This document shows, in pieces, positions 46,563-58,240 of a DNA stretch of 64,000 nucleotides; position 1 is the stretch's first letter, and every line of letters begins with the position of its first letter. A program made the position numbers and the translations under genes. The stretch spans positions 3,348,001-3,412,000 of the forward strand of contig CM034140.1 of assembly GCA_019914995.1 (NCBI GenBank), read 5' to 3'. This stretch comes from Acanthochlamys bracteata (lineage: Eukaryota > Streptophyta > Magnoliopsida > Pandanales > Velloziaceae). The notes beneath the pieces are model-generated. The model was not told the DNA's origin, made no database searches, and saw nothing but the letters and a program-made list of their open reading frames with translations.

Positions 46563-48283
46563 CAAAGGTCGAAGCATGTCAAGATCCAAAAGGACCAAAA
46601 CTCAGAGGTGTACTACTTGAAGCTGGAAGATTGAAGACAGACGAACAATCAGAACTTCATTCAGAATAACTACTAGTACACGCACAAAAGTGCTGAACTT
46701 GGTCATATTTTTGACGAATATGACGCACACGAAAGAGTGTTATATTCTGAGAGAAACCCTGTTTTATGAACTTAAAAAGGCTCATCACTTGGAAATATAA
46801 TGGCTTATAAGAATAGGAGATGCACAATTTGTCTATACACAATTGTATGCTCTTCGTGACTATCTGTTGCATACAAATGTTAGTTCAGATTCTTGTTTTC
46901 AAGAAGTTAAACTGGATTTAGCTACTACTCTTCTTGATCAATGTCAGTGTATTCCGGTGTCTCAGTATTGGTCCAAAGCATTCACTTCTGCTATTTCCAG
47001 TTCATTTATTTTTCTTATTTATGGTTTATCAAACATTTGATTGAGATTCCTGTTGCAAACTGAGTACTTTCTAGCGATATCAATACTCAATTATTATAGT
47101 TCAATGCTAATGTATGAACGAATAATGTTGATTTGTTTTGTATGATAATTTCAGTAAGCTTGATACTATTGCGTACATCTTCCTTCATGGAGAATAAGAT
47201 GCAATAATTCCTGAACTATGGAGAAGATTGTTTATGGAGAAGCGGAAGCTAATCAGCCTGCATACTAGCTAGCTATATAGTAGCATTCTATTAAAGAAGT
47301 GTTCATGTTCACAAGAAATGGAAAAGTCAATGGTCGTTTTCTTTAATAATGAAACAGGAATTCTTATTCCGATCCTAGTGCTAAACTACTTGACATACAC
47401 ACTTTATGCATAACACTAGTTTGGTTGAGTAACATTTAGCACCATGTTGGCGTACAGCTTTTTTCTTAGTGCATGTCTCTGTGAAGGGAAGTCCTATAGG
47501 CCAGTGCGCTTATGCTACCATGCATCTAAAACTTCAGTGCAGTATTTCTCACTTTTCCTGGCGTCGTTCTTCTGCCACTAGATTGACTGGAAACACTAGA
47601 GCTGCAAGGTGAGATTGGCAGAGTCAATGAACGGAGCGGCGGCAGTGGAGATGCAGTGGTGGTCTGACGCACTGACACGACAGGTTTAGGGACCGACAGA
47701 ATCCGGTATTCGAGGTACTCAAGATTGAAACAGGGACTACGCTGTTCTGCAGTTTCTTACCCATGGACAATTTTATCTGGACTCCACAAGCATAGACGTG
47801 ACCCATACAGCAATGTCGGGCTGCTGCATGCATGATAATGATCAACCTCTGTAAACATATGTAATTAATGCAATGTGACTGTTTTTATGCAGCGCACAAA
47901 CGCGCGCAGCTGTCTTCTTCCGCTCATGCAAAAATTGCTAAAGCACCTTAGCTACTGGTGCCATTGTAACAAGGATGAAATTTATCTATATATGTCCACG
48001 TTTTATCAACTTTTGATTTCTTTAGTACGTTGTTTTTTTTTTTTTTTTTGCTCTAACTGCTCTAAGCTAGCATAGAATGGTTTTAATTGGGCTGAACGCC
48101 GTCCATCTGGCCCACTTAAACACACTAGTGTATGAAAGACTGGTATTACTAAGATTAGTATTTAGTATTACAGTAGTGATGCTTGTTATGGTATTACGAC
48201 ATGGAAAATGGAATTCTAAAACGAAAACCATTTTAACAAGGATAGTGTTGTATATATAATGCTCCACTCAGAACAGAAGAACC
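46563..48283. other. Intergenic spacer before the PPR relic
   Basis: 3' UTR of the dehydrogenase, then DNA without recognisable genes. Open frames at 47600-47845 and 47875-48075 resemble nothing known. Confidence 0.45.
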
Positions 48284-49805
48284 ATGCAACTTCTTGGAAT
48301 ACAAAAATCTTGGAAGTATAGATTCCCTACACTTCTCAGAGATTACGCAACAAGGCTTGACCTGAGCCATGGAAATAAGATACATTGTTCAATCCTGCGA
48401 TGGGTCTTCAATGAGATTGTTTCATATCTAGTTCTCTTATCAATATGTAGGCTAAGTGTGGTTCTCTGTTTGATGCCTGCAAAACGTTTGATAAATTGCC
48501 TGAGAGAGAGGCCACTCTATGGAACACTATTCTTGCTGCCTACTTTTGCTGTAACCTGTAATTGTCATGAGGATGGTCGTGCATTGTTGTTTGAGATCAA
48601 CTGGCTGGTTTCCAACCCGATAGTCATGCGGTCAGCACTCTTCTTGGTGCATACGCTCGAGGGTGTTTGGACATTGTGCATGGAAGGCAGGGTCATGCTT
48701 ATGCTGTTAGGAATCTACTGAAGCATTTTTGAGAGCTGCGTGTATCAACATGTATATGAAGTCTATCGAGGTGAGGGAAGCATAAAGGTATTTAATATGT
48801 CAAGTGCTAAGAATGCGCACACACGGAATGCAATGATTGAAGGTTTGTCGCTGAGTGGTTTCTGGGAGAAAACCATGCATGGAACTTTTCTTAAGCATAA
48901 AGGGGTAAGAATGTCAAGATTACGTCTGACACTTGACAGTATGTGGGGGATGTATTGGATGAAGTAGTTCACAGTTGTGTGCTAAAAATTGGGTTAATTT
49001 GACATAAAATATTCCAAGTCTTCTCTGACTTATCTACTATCTCTTTGATTTGGTTTAAGTTGGTTAAATGTAATTCACTAACATCTACAGTCAGGTTGCT
49101 GGATCTAAGCAACCGACTGTTTTCTCAAGCTGTTTTCTGAACAGAATTTATTTGCAGTTTTAAATCTTAATAAACTCAATTCATTCCCCCTTGAGTTTAT
49201 TTCTACAGAATCTCTACATAAGGATATGAGTTGATAAGGTCAATCAACAGTGTCATTCAAGTCCAACATGCACTTCTTAATTATAGATGAAGTGGGGCTG
49301 CTTAAATTATGCTGACGCTATCTTCAAAGAGATGCCACCTGGAACTGTAGTTGCCTGGAACACAATGATTTCAGGCTTTGGATCTTATGGGTATTGCATA
49401 GAGCAATCATGCTCTTTGAAGAGGTAATACTAGGTGATTCAACCTTCCTGACTTTTGATTCGATCCTGCAGCCATTGAGGTTTAGTTGAAGAAGCATTGA
49501 GGCTCCTTTAATCTATGATTAGAGACTATTGCATTGAGCCCAGAATGGAACACTACAAAGACGTGGTACACTTGTTTGGTCGATCAAGTCTGTTGGAAGA
49601 AGCTTATAGTTACATACTAAGTACGCCAATCAAACTGCGGAAGTGTGTTTGGTTGAGTACACTGAGTGCTTGCGGAATTACAAGCACAAGGATACTTGAG
49701 GAGTTCATTGCCGATCATATTCCACAGCTAAAGCCTCAATCAAGCAGAAGTTACGCTCAGCTACTAAATTTTTACGGTGAGATGGGAATGCTAGCTAGAG
49801 AAAGC

Positions 49806-50638
49806 TGTCGGAGAGATATACAACATCGCAAGAGTTAATCAAAATAAGACATCCGAAGAATCCGGTTCATATATTAGAAAGTCTAATTCAACCCAAAAAT
49901 TAAGCCAATAAATTATGAAACTTTCTAATATATTAATTCTATTTTTATCTTATTTTTATTTAATGAGAAACTAATTTACTCATTCTTAATCTAACAATCT
50001 CTCTGTTAAGAGTGAGTCACCTATATTTTTTTCATTCGAATATCCTATCGCGCATCAAATATGTTGATCCTCAGAATTTCAGCCATTTTGCTTCGAGCAT
50101 CATTACTGCATACTAAGAGCTAGCTATTAGAGCTCAGCTTAATTTGAATTCTTACTCATATCTTGCAGAAGTCTATATGAGTCACACTACTTTTAATCCG
50201 TTCATCGCACTACCAGCAGCTATACATGCGCCGATTATCTCGTCTGCGCACCGTCTACATAACCAAGAGTCAGCCATCAAAGTTCAGATTGTTCCGAATT
50301 CTTGCTTATATCTTGCAAAAGTCCTATATGAATCACACTGCTTTTAATCTATTCACCCACTATTTTTAACCTACTCACCTATTGTTAGCGAGAGATGCTA
50401 CGTGTATCGCGCTTCCAACCAAACCATCGGCTCTAATACCACTAAGTGGTTGGGGAGATATATAATATTGAAAAAATTAATCAAAATAAGACACCCGAAA
50501 GGTCCGGTTCATACACTAAAATTCTCAATCTAATCCAAAAACTTAAGTTAATAGATTATAGAACTTCTAATATATTAATCTTATTTTTATTTTATTTTTA
50601 TTTAATGTGAGATAAATTTACTCACTCTTAATTTTATA
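49806..50638 (-). mobile_element. TRIM element, copy B, inserted in the PPR relic
   Basis: Terminal direct repeats are 49806-49996 (3' repeat) and 50447-50638 (5' repeat), about 190 bp each; the element reads on the minus strand. A perfect 5-bp duplication AAAGC flanks it (49801-49805 and 50639-50643). The primer site, minus strand, is TGGTATTAGAGCC at 50429-50441, complementary to initiator Met-tRNA. The interior is non-coding and aligns with copy A at 32504. Confidence 0.88.
50429..50441 (-). promoter_or_regulatory. TRIM primer-binding site
   Basis: Minus-strand TGGTATTAGAGCC differs from the common plant site TGGTATCAGAGCC by one transition. It lies five bases after the 5' terminal repeat. 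Confidence 0.8.
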
Positions 50639-51817
50639 AAAGCAGCCTATACAAAAGCTGCAACTGAAAGAGAATGGATTGAAGAAGACTCCAGGTTGCA
50701 GTTGGATTGGACTGAAGGATAAAGTTGAGGTCTTGATCTATTCTGGTGATTCATCGTCGTCATTGCCTAGCGAGTTATATGTTACTCTGATGAAAAGCCT
50801 TCCAAGTGCCGTTAAAGGGCATCAGGAATTCTCATATTTGCATGATTTTTTACCTGCTGAGTGCATGAAGTAAAGATTGCGTACAACAAAAATGAGCGAC
50901 CGTCGATTTCTCAATCATTTCCCTCATTTTTTCTTAAAAGATTCAATAATAATCTGTAATCTAATACATAATCTGCATAAACTGTGACAGGGACGATGGA
51001 AGGCACCGATAATTAGTACACAAAATTGTTTGCCTATGTTGATAATGTTATTTTTACTAGTTTAATTTCTTGATTGTTAAAATGGTAACTGTCATGTATA
51101 GCAACTTAATTGTCAGTTGCTCATGTCCTTAATGTCAGACGGAATAGTTTACCATAAAACTACAATTCAATGCAGTTGCAATTCAAAGCTTATCTTCATT
51201 GTTTGTATATATAAATTAAAGAAATTCTGCCGGTCGTAGCTTTCATGTCTACTGGTTTGGCAGTTTGTTTACTTTTGGTTTTAGGCTTTTAGCTTCTATA
51301 TATGTACGTATTAAATTATTGAATTGGGTAATATCTTAATGATGACATCAGGAAGATTTTAAGTTGCTCTAATTTGCGGCAACAAAAATTAGGTTAAGAA
51401 ACCAAAGAGCTAACAATTAACAGCTATAATTACACAATGCATTAATACATAGAAAGTTATCTATCATAAATGGTTGATGCAGTAGATTATCATTTGATGA
51501 CTTAATTAATTATCTAAAAAGTTCTGCACTAAACTATTTCACAAAGCTTTGCATCACTCATGTTGGTTAGCTTTGTTCAAGAGTTACAACCATAGATATA
51601 TACCTATTTCAAGAGGACACCCGTATTTTTATTCTCATAGATCATATTTGCTAGGTAGATAACTATGAGATAGTTTGCTAGGAAACAAACTAATCTTTGA
51701 GATTCCCAAGCTAGCTAACTTTAATTATGTTAAGTAGATAACTATGCATATGCAATTTGTCAACACATTGTATTAGCAATTATAGAAAGTGCTTGAATTA
51801 TTAGATACCTTAATAAC

Positions 51818-52060
51818 CACTATTAGAAATATGGTCTTCACTGACTGAAAATTACTGACTAACGAAATATGATTGATAAATATGTAAGGTACATACCGAT
51901 TTACAAAATGTAGTCAACAAATTTTTATAGATTGCCAACTGATTACTTAAATAGCCGACAAATTTTGCTCAATTAACGACTAACAAATCGGTTATATGTA
52001 CATCAATTACCAACGCAAAGCTAGTAGCGCTAAATTAAAATTAAATCAAGTCCAGACACA
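51818..52060 (+). mobile_element. CACTA transposon left-end relic
   Basis: Starts CACTATTAGAAAT and is followed by ACTGAAAATTACTGACTAA. This is the same order of words as the left end of the 2747 element (CACTACTATAAAAAT then ACTGAAAATTACCGACTAA), with mutations. Further decayed CCGACAAA/GACTAAC words follow. No matching right end was found, so it is a fragment of the same family. Confidence 0.6.
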
Positions 52061-52689
52061 CTAATAATTTGGTTAGTTTTTTTACATTTCGAGCTCCCCA
52101 ATTCAAATTTTCTATAATTGTACTACTCAGGTTTAAAGCCGTTGGAATTTTCATTTATTTTGATAACATCAATTTTGTGAAACTTTTTTAGAATTGTGTT
52201 ATTACTTGATGAAAAGTAACTTGATGAATTAGTCGTCCCACTAAATGCTCATGATTAATTGATTGATGAATTTCATGTAACTTTTTTAGAATAGCATTGT
52301 TACAACATTTGATAAAGTCATAGATATAGCTAGCCTCCAACTTTGAATATGGCATCACTACAACATTATGCTTTAGAGTTTTGACAAAAATACATTTTTC
52401 ATACTTTAAAAAGAATTTGCAATAAATTTTACATCCTTGTCACTCAATTTTGCACCACAAAATGAAAAACATAACAAAAAGAAACTCCATAAGGAAAAGA
52501 ATTCATCCCTAAGCAATCCCAAAACCATGTTTTCTGTCACACGAGTATTTTTGCAAGGAAAAGAAGAATTTAATTTGTTGGTCATGACAGCAGATAATTA
52601 TCTATCAATGATTTTGTTGAAAAATAAATCTCTAGATGACAAAAGTATAACTAAAAATATATTTTTTTGTGACAAATTTAGAATTTTTC

Positions 52690-52790
52690 TCAAGATCAAT
52701 CGGCAATGAAAAGATCGAACCCAAATCTTTATAAATATTATTTTTTAACCAATGATAAGTAATATGGGACTAAATTTTTTTAAAGATTTT
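52690..52790 (+). repeat. LTR-like motif, unit 1
   Basis: A run starting ATCAATCGGCAATGAAAAG and containing CTTTATAAATATTATTT and TGATAAGTAATATGGGACTA recurs at 53070. The wording (mention of 'cannot be told apart from' AACCAATTGGCAATG...ATGTGGGAC) recalls a common plant LTR segment; family not determined. Confidence 0.4.
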
Positions 52791-53069
52791 CTATCCAGCA
52801 GAACGTTTTTTTTTTCTATTTTTGTGAATTGAAGTGATGCAGACTATTTATCCTGTAATAAATTTAGATGAAGGATGAAATGAGAAAACTTGTTCTAAAA
52901 TAAAATAAGCTATTTTTTCTAAAATATAACGGATAATTGTTATTGAATGAAACGAATTATTTATTTTGAGATAAAGCAGACTATTTTTTCCAATAATAAA
53001 ACAGACCATGAATGTTCTAAATAAATATTCATAATAAAGTTAAATTTAACTCACATCTTAAACCGTTCT

Positions 53070-53165
53070 CAAAACCAACTGGCGATAAAAAGAATAAGTC
53101 CAAATATTTATAAATATTATTTCAGGATCATTGATAAGTAACATGAGATTAAACTTTTTTTAACA
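53070..53165 (+). repeat. LTR-like motif, unit 2
   Basis: Matches unit 1 over about 90 bp: CAACTGGCGATAAAAAG, then TTTATAAATATTATTTC and TGATAAGTAACATGAGATTA. The two units lie 380 bp apart in the same orientation, as the ends of a very short element would, but no primer site was seen. Confidence 0.4.
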
Positions 53166-53922
53166 TTCTTAATTAAATAATCATCGTACTCTGCCATTTT
53201 ATCTTTCTAGCTTTTAATATACATTAACAGTTTAGTATACACATCAGTAAGGATTCATAAATATGATCCCACACGGGTCGCTAAGTCGCACTAGGTTGTA
53301 CATCATCACAGGATCAAATAGGGCTGTAAAGAATTATCACTCAAAATAAATTATTAAAAATTTTGAAATAATTTGTTATTATCAGGATTTGGAGTTTGGT
53401 CTTTTAGATGAGAATCATTATTCTAACAGCTAAACTTCAACATATTTGATATTTCCTTTTAAAAATTCACAAATTAGATTAAAACTGTATATTATAAAAT
53501 CTGAAATCTTAATCTAATTTTTTAATTGAGTTGAGAATATTTGGTTAAAAATATGTTAGAGAAATTTATTTTGAAAATTGGGTTAGAAAAGCAAAATGGA
53601 AAGGCAGGAAGATTATCTCATAAAACACCCACCAAAATTGACATTTTTTGTTTGGGTTAAATAAGATCTTTACTCAATTCTCCAAGTGAAGCCTTTAATC
53701 AAAATTCCAAAGTTAAACATCACCCACTTCTCACTATTCATGACAAACAGTTGATGGTAAGGAGAAATTAATATAATCCATTCTCTTTCAACCTTACACA
53801 GTAAGGAAAATTAAACAAGCAAATTAAATTAATGTAAGGAAAATACATGGAACGAAAGGGGGAAAAAAAAGAAAGAAAGCTAAAAATTTAAAGTCTAGTA
53901 ACTGTAACTAACAAAATATTGA

Positions 53923-55421
53923 TTACTGTAGTCCATCATGGTAGTGGAGCAAATAATCATCAAAATTTAGGTCATCCATAAACCCCATGTCTAGACTGTC
54001 CATAGAAGCCGGCAACGAGCTAACCTCTTCAGGCAATCCCACAAATTGGTCGATCACCGGAATGAACAACTCCGAGGACACCGTCGTACTGCGAGCACTG
54101 CTGCTCACTGCCTCTTGATAATCTATAGTTTCTTGCTTTTCGGCGTCAGAGAACGGTGACGATGAGTTGATAATGGTGCTATCTGGCATGCCTTCAGCAG
54201 AGCCGAAGCTAATGACACAAGGTCCTCTAGGGTTAGAGAAGGGAGAATTGAGCTTGTTGTTTGTGTTGTTTTTGCAAGTATGTTCTCCCATGTAGGTGAT
54301 GACAAACAAGCTTGAGTCGTCTTCGGATTTCTGAACCTGTTTAGTAGCCTGACACCCGCGATCGTACTTGTGAGTACACCGGAAGTAACTCCTGCAATAA
54401 AAATCACATCAAATTAGGCCTTAAATTCTCCGATATCGAACATTTCATTGAGTAATGCTCGATTTTATGTAAAGTTGATGTTTTTTGGAGGATAAGGCAT
54501 TATAATTAAATAAACATGTGGGAGAGACCTTATCGTTAACCATAAAAATTAATACGTGGTGCTAGCAATTTATGTGACAGTGGAAAAAGTTCCAAAAGCT
54601 ACTTTTTCTTCTTAATTTTCGGAGGAAATAAAAGCACTAAAAACAACTTTCTCCAAAGTAGCTTTTTGAGTTAATATTCTATTCTGATATTCAGTGTGAA
54701 GCAATTCAGTTCATTCATACATACTTCACACAGTAATAAGTTTAGTAGGAAATTAAAGAAACCATAAACAACTCAGAAAATTGAAGTTTAGAAGAAAGAT
54801 GTGAATACCTTGGATGTTTAGAACTGAAGATCTCCTTCTGGCCATACTTGCGCCAAGTAAATCCGTCATCGGTCGTCTTAGCGAAGACTTTTTTGCATTC
54901 GTATGCATTCGATCTGCAAATCAAACTAAGCTAGCTGAGCGAAATGTCGCAAAAAATAAGTCTCGTTCCTTACGCTTGGACTAAATTACCCCTACAAAAG
55001 TACTAAATTTTCAAAAAATAGTGTCTCACCTTCTCCGGCGGCTACCGCCTCTCCGGTCTTTCACCACCGTCGAAGCAGATAATACCTTCCGCTTTCTCAT
55101 CAAAGAATCACTATTATACTCACCACCCAAATTATCAGAACCCGCCGGAGACCCGACAGCAGCAGCAGTCAAATTACAGTACTCTTGCTTCGTCTCTGCT
55201 ACATCCCCAGAGCTTAGATCTGAAATAGCAGCAGTGAATGAGCTCATCACTTCCTCAACCAACTCCCGGGCTACCGGATCGATTCCAACCGAATTCTCTA
55301 TCAGAATCTTCAGCTGGACAGCGCAGTCTCGGCCGTTATTCAGTCCGTCAACGATAGCAGCAGCTCCACGAAGTAGTCTTACTTCTCCATGTACAGTTTC
55401 TTCTCCATTGCAACTCCCCAT
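53923..55421 (-). CDS. Group III WRKY transcription factor (first copy)
   Basis: Three exons, 321 aa: 55030-55421, 54809-54913, 53923-54391. The DNA-binding domain has WRKYGQK at residues 151-157 and a group III zinc finger C171-x7-C179-x23-H203-x-C205, which bind W-box DNA (TTGAC). Introns sit where WRKY genes usually have them, one before the domain and one inside it (after the PR of KHPR). A basic stretch just before the domain (DRRGGSRRRR) can serve as nuclear signal. The C-terminus is acidic (DDLNFDDYLLHY), as in activators. Paralogue: the gene at 62409. By position it corresponds to the Arabidopsis WRKY55/WRKY54 pair (At2g40740/At2g40750, from memory); I cannot say which. Its upstream DNA has TGACG-type sites. 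Confidence 0.94.
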
Positions 55422-55656
55422 CTCGCACCCACTCTCTCTCTCGATCTCTTCGATCGATTTTGTCAGTTAACTAAATTCTGTTTTATATATCTTTATTAAC
55501 TGTTGTTTGTGAATTAGCTAAGAGTAGTTATTATGGAAGTGAGGGAAGTTGAGGAAGGAGGGGTTTATATGAAGGGAAAGAGCGAGGAAATTAAGGGGAT
55601 GATAAAAATAATTAGGAAGGGAAGCAACGTCGGAGTTACATAGTGGAGACAAATCG

Positions 55657-55693
55657 GATGACGTCATCCAGATGGCGTAACTTTATTACGTCA
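55657..55693. promoter_or_regulatory. as-1-like TGACG cluster upstream of the first WRKY gene
   Basis: A perfect 12-bp palindrome GATGACGTCATC (55657-55668) contains TGACGTCA. A second ACGTCA site follows at 55688-55693, 20 bp downstream. They lie 236-272 bp upstream of the WRKY ATG at 55421. Paired TGACG sites are the classical as-1 target of TGA bZIP factors, which drive salicylate-responsive genes. A TTGACT W-box lies further upstream at 55829-55834. Function is inferred from motif and position. Confidence 0.5.
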
Positions 55694-56427
55694 ATGCTCC
55701 CTGTCGTGGCGATCTCGCTTTCACGCAACTTGATTACTTCGCTCCCAAACATTATTTTGAAAATTACGGATTTAACCCATAGTTTATTGCGTATGTTAGT
55801 TGGATTCTTATCGCGAATGCGAATATTTTGACTGAAACATCCTCGTAGCGTGTTGGCTGGGTCGACAGTTGAGCTCAGTTCGGATTCAAATTTAGTAAAT
55901 TTAAGGAAATTTTTCTATGCAAAGTAGAGATTGTACTTCAAATTTATCAAAAATATAGTACTGTATTTATTACTTTTGCTTTTACATTTCAACAAATTAT
56001 AAATTTATTTAAGAAATACTTTTTTGTTAAATATCTTTAATAACCTTAGATTTATAAAATTACAAATTTACTAATAGCGGCCACATAAGTTTGAATTAAA
56101 TATCAAATTTGTTCCTCAAACGTAAATTACTAATATTTAGAGTAAGCAAAAAAGAAGCACCATAAGTAATAAATAAATTTTCTGAATTTCTCTCTAAAAA
56201 TATTTTTATTTTTAGTATTAAGCATTCACTTATTCAGTTTTTGACAATACATTGTCACTCTAAAGAATAAACAATTTCTCATCCAAAACTTGTTTAATTA
56301 TTAGAAAGTGATTCAAAAATTAATATATTTTAAAAATATAGAATTTTAAAAATTTCTATGTTTTAGTTAAAAATTTTATAGGTGAAATAAAGTGTGACTT
56401 ATTCTTTTAAAGTTGGATGAGGAAGCG

Positions 56428-56668
56428 GTTTGAAAATATTTTTAAAATAAATTTTTTTTAAAATAGAATATATTTTTATTTTTTTAGACATAAATTTTTT
56501 TATTTTAAAAAAAATTATAAAAATAAATAATAAAAATTTACTATACAAATTATTTTTATTTTTAAACTTTTTAATAAATTTTTTAAAATAATTATAAAAA
56601 ATATATTACAAAATATAAAATAAAAATTAAAAAACTATTTTTTAGAAAAAGTTCAAACTTTTACTGAA
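56428..56668. repeat. AT-rich MITE-like repeat, copy 4
   Basis: Bounded by GGTTTGAAAATATTTTT and AAAAAGTTCAAAC, which read as inverted ends (GTTTGAA... / ...TTCAAAC). The interior repeats the family pattern. Confidence 0.55.
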
Positions 56669-58027
56669 TTATAAGCGGGTGAACTCGGTATTTAAGGTAC
56701 AGAAGAATTTTTTATGTCCTGCTGAATTATTGCGAGTGTTCGTACTGGTTATTCTGTCCTTTGGGTTGTCTCAAGTAACGGGTTCGATACTATAATTTTT
56801 CTATTATTCAATTTTCGAAGTTGTTGAGAATTTAAATTTATATCCAATTTGGTATTTGAAATTAGATATGCTTCCGCGTGCAAAGTCAAACTTAACAATT
56901 TCATTAAGAATATAATCACATGGATTGTGGTGATCAAAAAGTTTATTTATTCATTCATAACAATTCGATGTCTATCCACTTGTTATTATAAACTATTACT
57001 ATTTTCAGATAGTTTTTGAAACAAATTGAGTTATGATTCACCAAATTGTAATCTTTAAGTTTTAAAAAATATAACTATAACCGTACGTATTATGTATTGA
57101 TCTTAAAATCGTTGATTTGAAATCAAACTTTTTTTGCTTTGCAAATTAGCTGACTATATTAATTTGGGTCAATCGAATAGTTTTCAAATTAACTCATCCT
57201 CGATCTGTATTAAATTTAAAAAATATATATTAATATTGTAATCACAACTTATAGAAACTCGGAAGTTAAACCTTTTTTATTTAAATTTTAACAAATGGAT
57301 TATTTTATTAATCAACCTCATATGTATTTCAATTTGCATACATCACGTCTTATTAATTTCTTCATTTATTCATATTAAACGCGTACAGCTAATGCTAACA
57401 TCAACTTGGAATTCGTACAAGTAGTACTAACAATTTAATATTTTATAGGATTATTATAAACAGAAACAATAACTTTGCTTAATTTTGAAAATACTACAAA
57501 TGCTAAATAAAATTGAGGGACGCTAGAATTGGTGGTAGGAACTGTAGATCTGATCTGTTGAAGAAATTCAGAAGCAATAAACAAGTAATTAATTGGAAGG
57601 TAATGACGCTATGATGCTGATGCAAGAAACATGTATGGAAGTTTCTGGCTTTGAAATAAACTAATAAAGAATTGAGTGAATGTGTGTGAACGCAAGAAAT
57701 AAAGGGAACAGAGGTGCAGTGAAGAAAGATCTGTCACAAAGTCCCAAGTTTGTTTTCAAAAAAGATTTTATAAATTAAAAGAATTCTTTATTTAAGGTTC
57801 TATTTCCTAACTTTGGGTGAAAAAAACAACAGTTGGTGATTAGATTTAGATAATTGTTCATTATATATAGAATGCTTTTTGGCCAATTCTGTCAAATTTT
57901 AGGGATGGACCCTTGCGAGATCGTTCAAATTCTGCAGCAGCCGCAGCAGTTTCTCTTTGAAACCGTTTTGTTTTCTTTTGTAGAAAATTTATTATTCCGG
58001 GAGGCGTCCAGAAGTCCAGAGCTTGTT

Positions 58028-58240
58028 TGGCCGAGGATTTGTGAATATTTATAAATATTTATTGAAAAAAATTTTAATAAAATATATTTTAAAAATTTTA
58101 AAATGAATTTTATTTTTAACTAAAAAAAATAATAATTAATAATAAAATTTTACGACGTAGAAATTTTTCGTATTTTAAAAATTTTATTAAAAATATAAAA
58201 TAAAAAGTAAAAAAAATTCCTCCAAATATTCACTAATCAT
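58028..58240. repeat. AT-rich MITE-like repeat, copy 5
   Basis: Starts GTTTGGCCGAGGATTTGTG and ends TCCTCCAAATATTCAC. The central TTTTACGACGTAGAAATTTTT matches the TTTTATTACGTAAAATATTTTT of copy 1 in position. Confidence 0.5.

Larger units (their letters stand above)
48284..50873 (+). pseudogene. Pentatricopeptide repeat (E-type) gene, decayed and split by a TRIM
   Basis: Plant PPR proteins bind organelle RNA. PPR repeats are recognisable in shifting frames. One segment from about 48450 includes CGSLFDACKTFDKLPERE and LWNTILAAY; another at 48740-48900 includes SIKVFNMSSAKNAHTRNAMI. A further one at 49270-49400 reads like KCGCLNYADAIFKEMPPGTV and AWNTMISGFGSYG. The C-terminal E region spans 49515-49800 and resumes at 50645-50873 with LKKTPGCSWIGL. 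Numerous stops and frameshifts lie between the segments. The two E-region parts are separated by a transposon (49806-50638). Position next to the dehydrogenase and WRKY genes suggests it is the relic of the gene corresponding to Arabidopsis At2g40720 (gene order from memory). Confidence 0.85.
50874..53922. other. AT-rich intergenic region with transposon scraps
   Basis: No gene. A CACTA end relic (51818) and a duplicated LTR-like motif (52690 and 53070) are listed separately. The 90-aa frame at 52437-52709 is lysine-rich low-complexity sequence and overlaps that motif. Confidence 0.5.

Noticed and set aside
52345..52385. CACTACAACATTATG as another CACTA terminus
   Set aside because: Only the first seven bases fit, and no subterminal ACCGACT words follow.
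57854..58054. 66-aa frame in the WRKY interval as a small gene
   Set aside because: No homologue is recognised. It ends inside an AT-rich MITE copy and has no leader or splice evidence.
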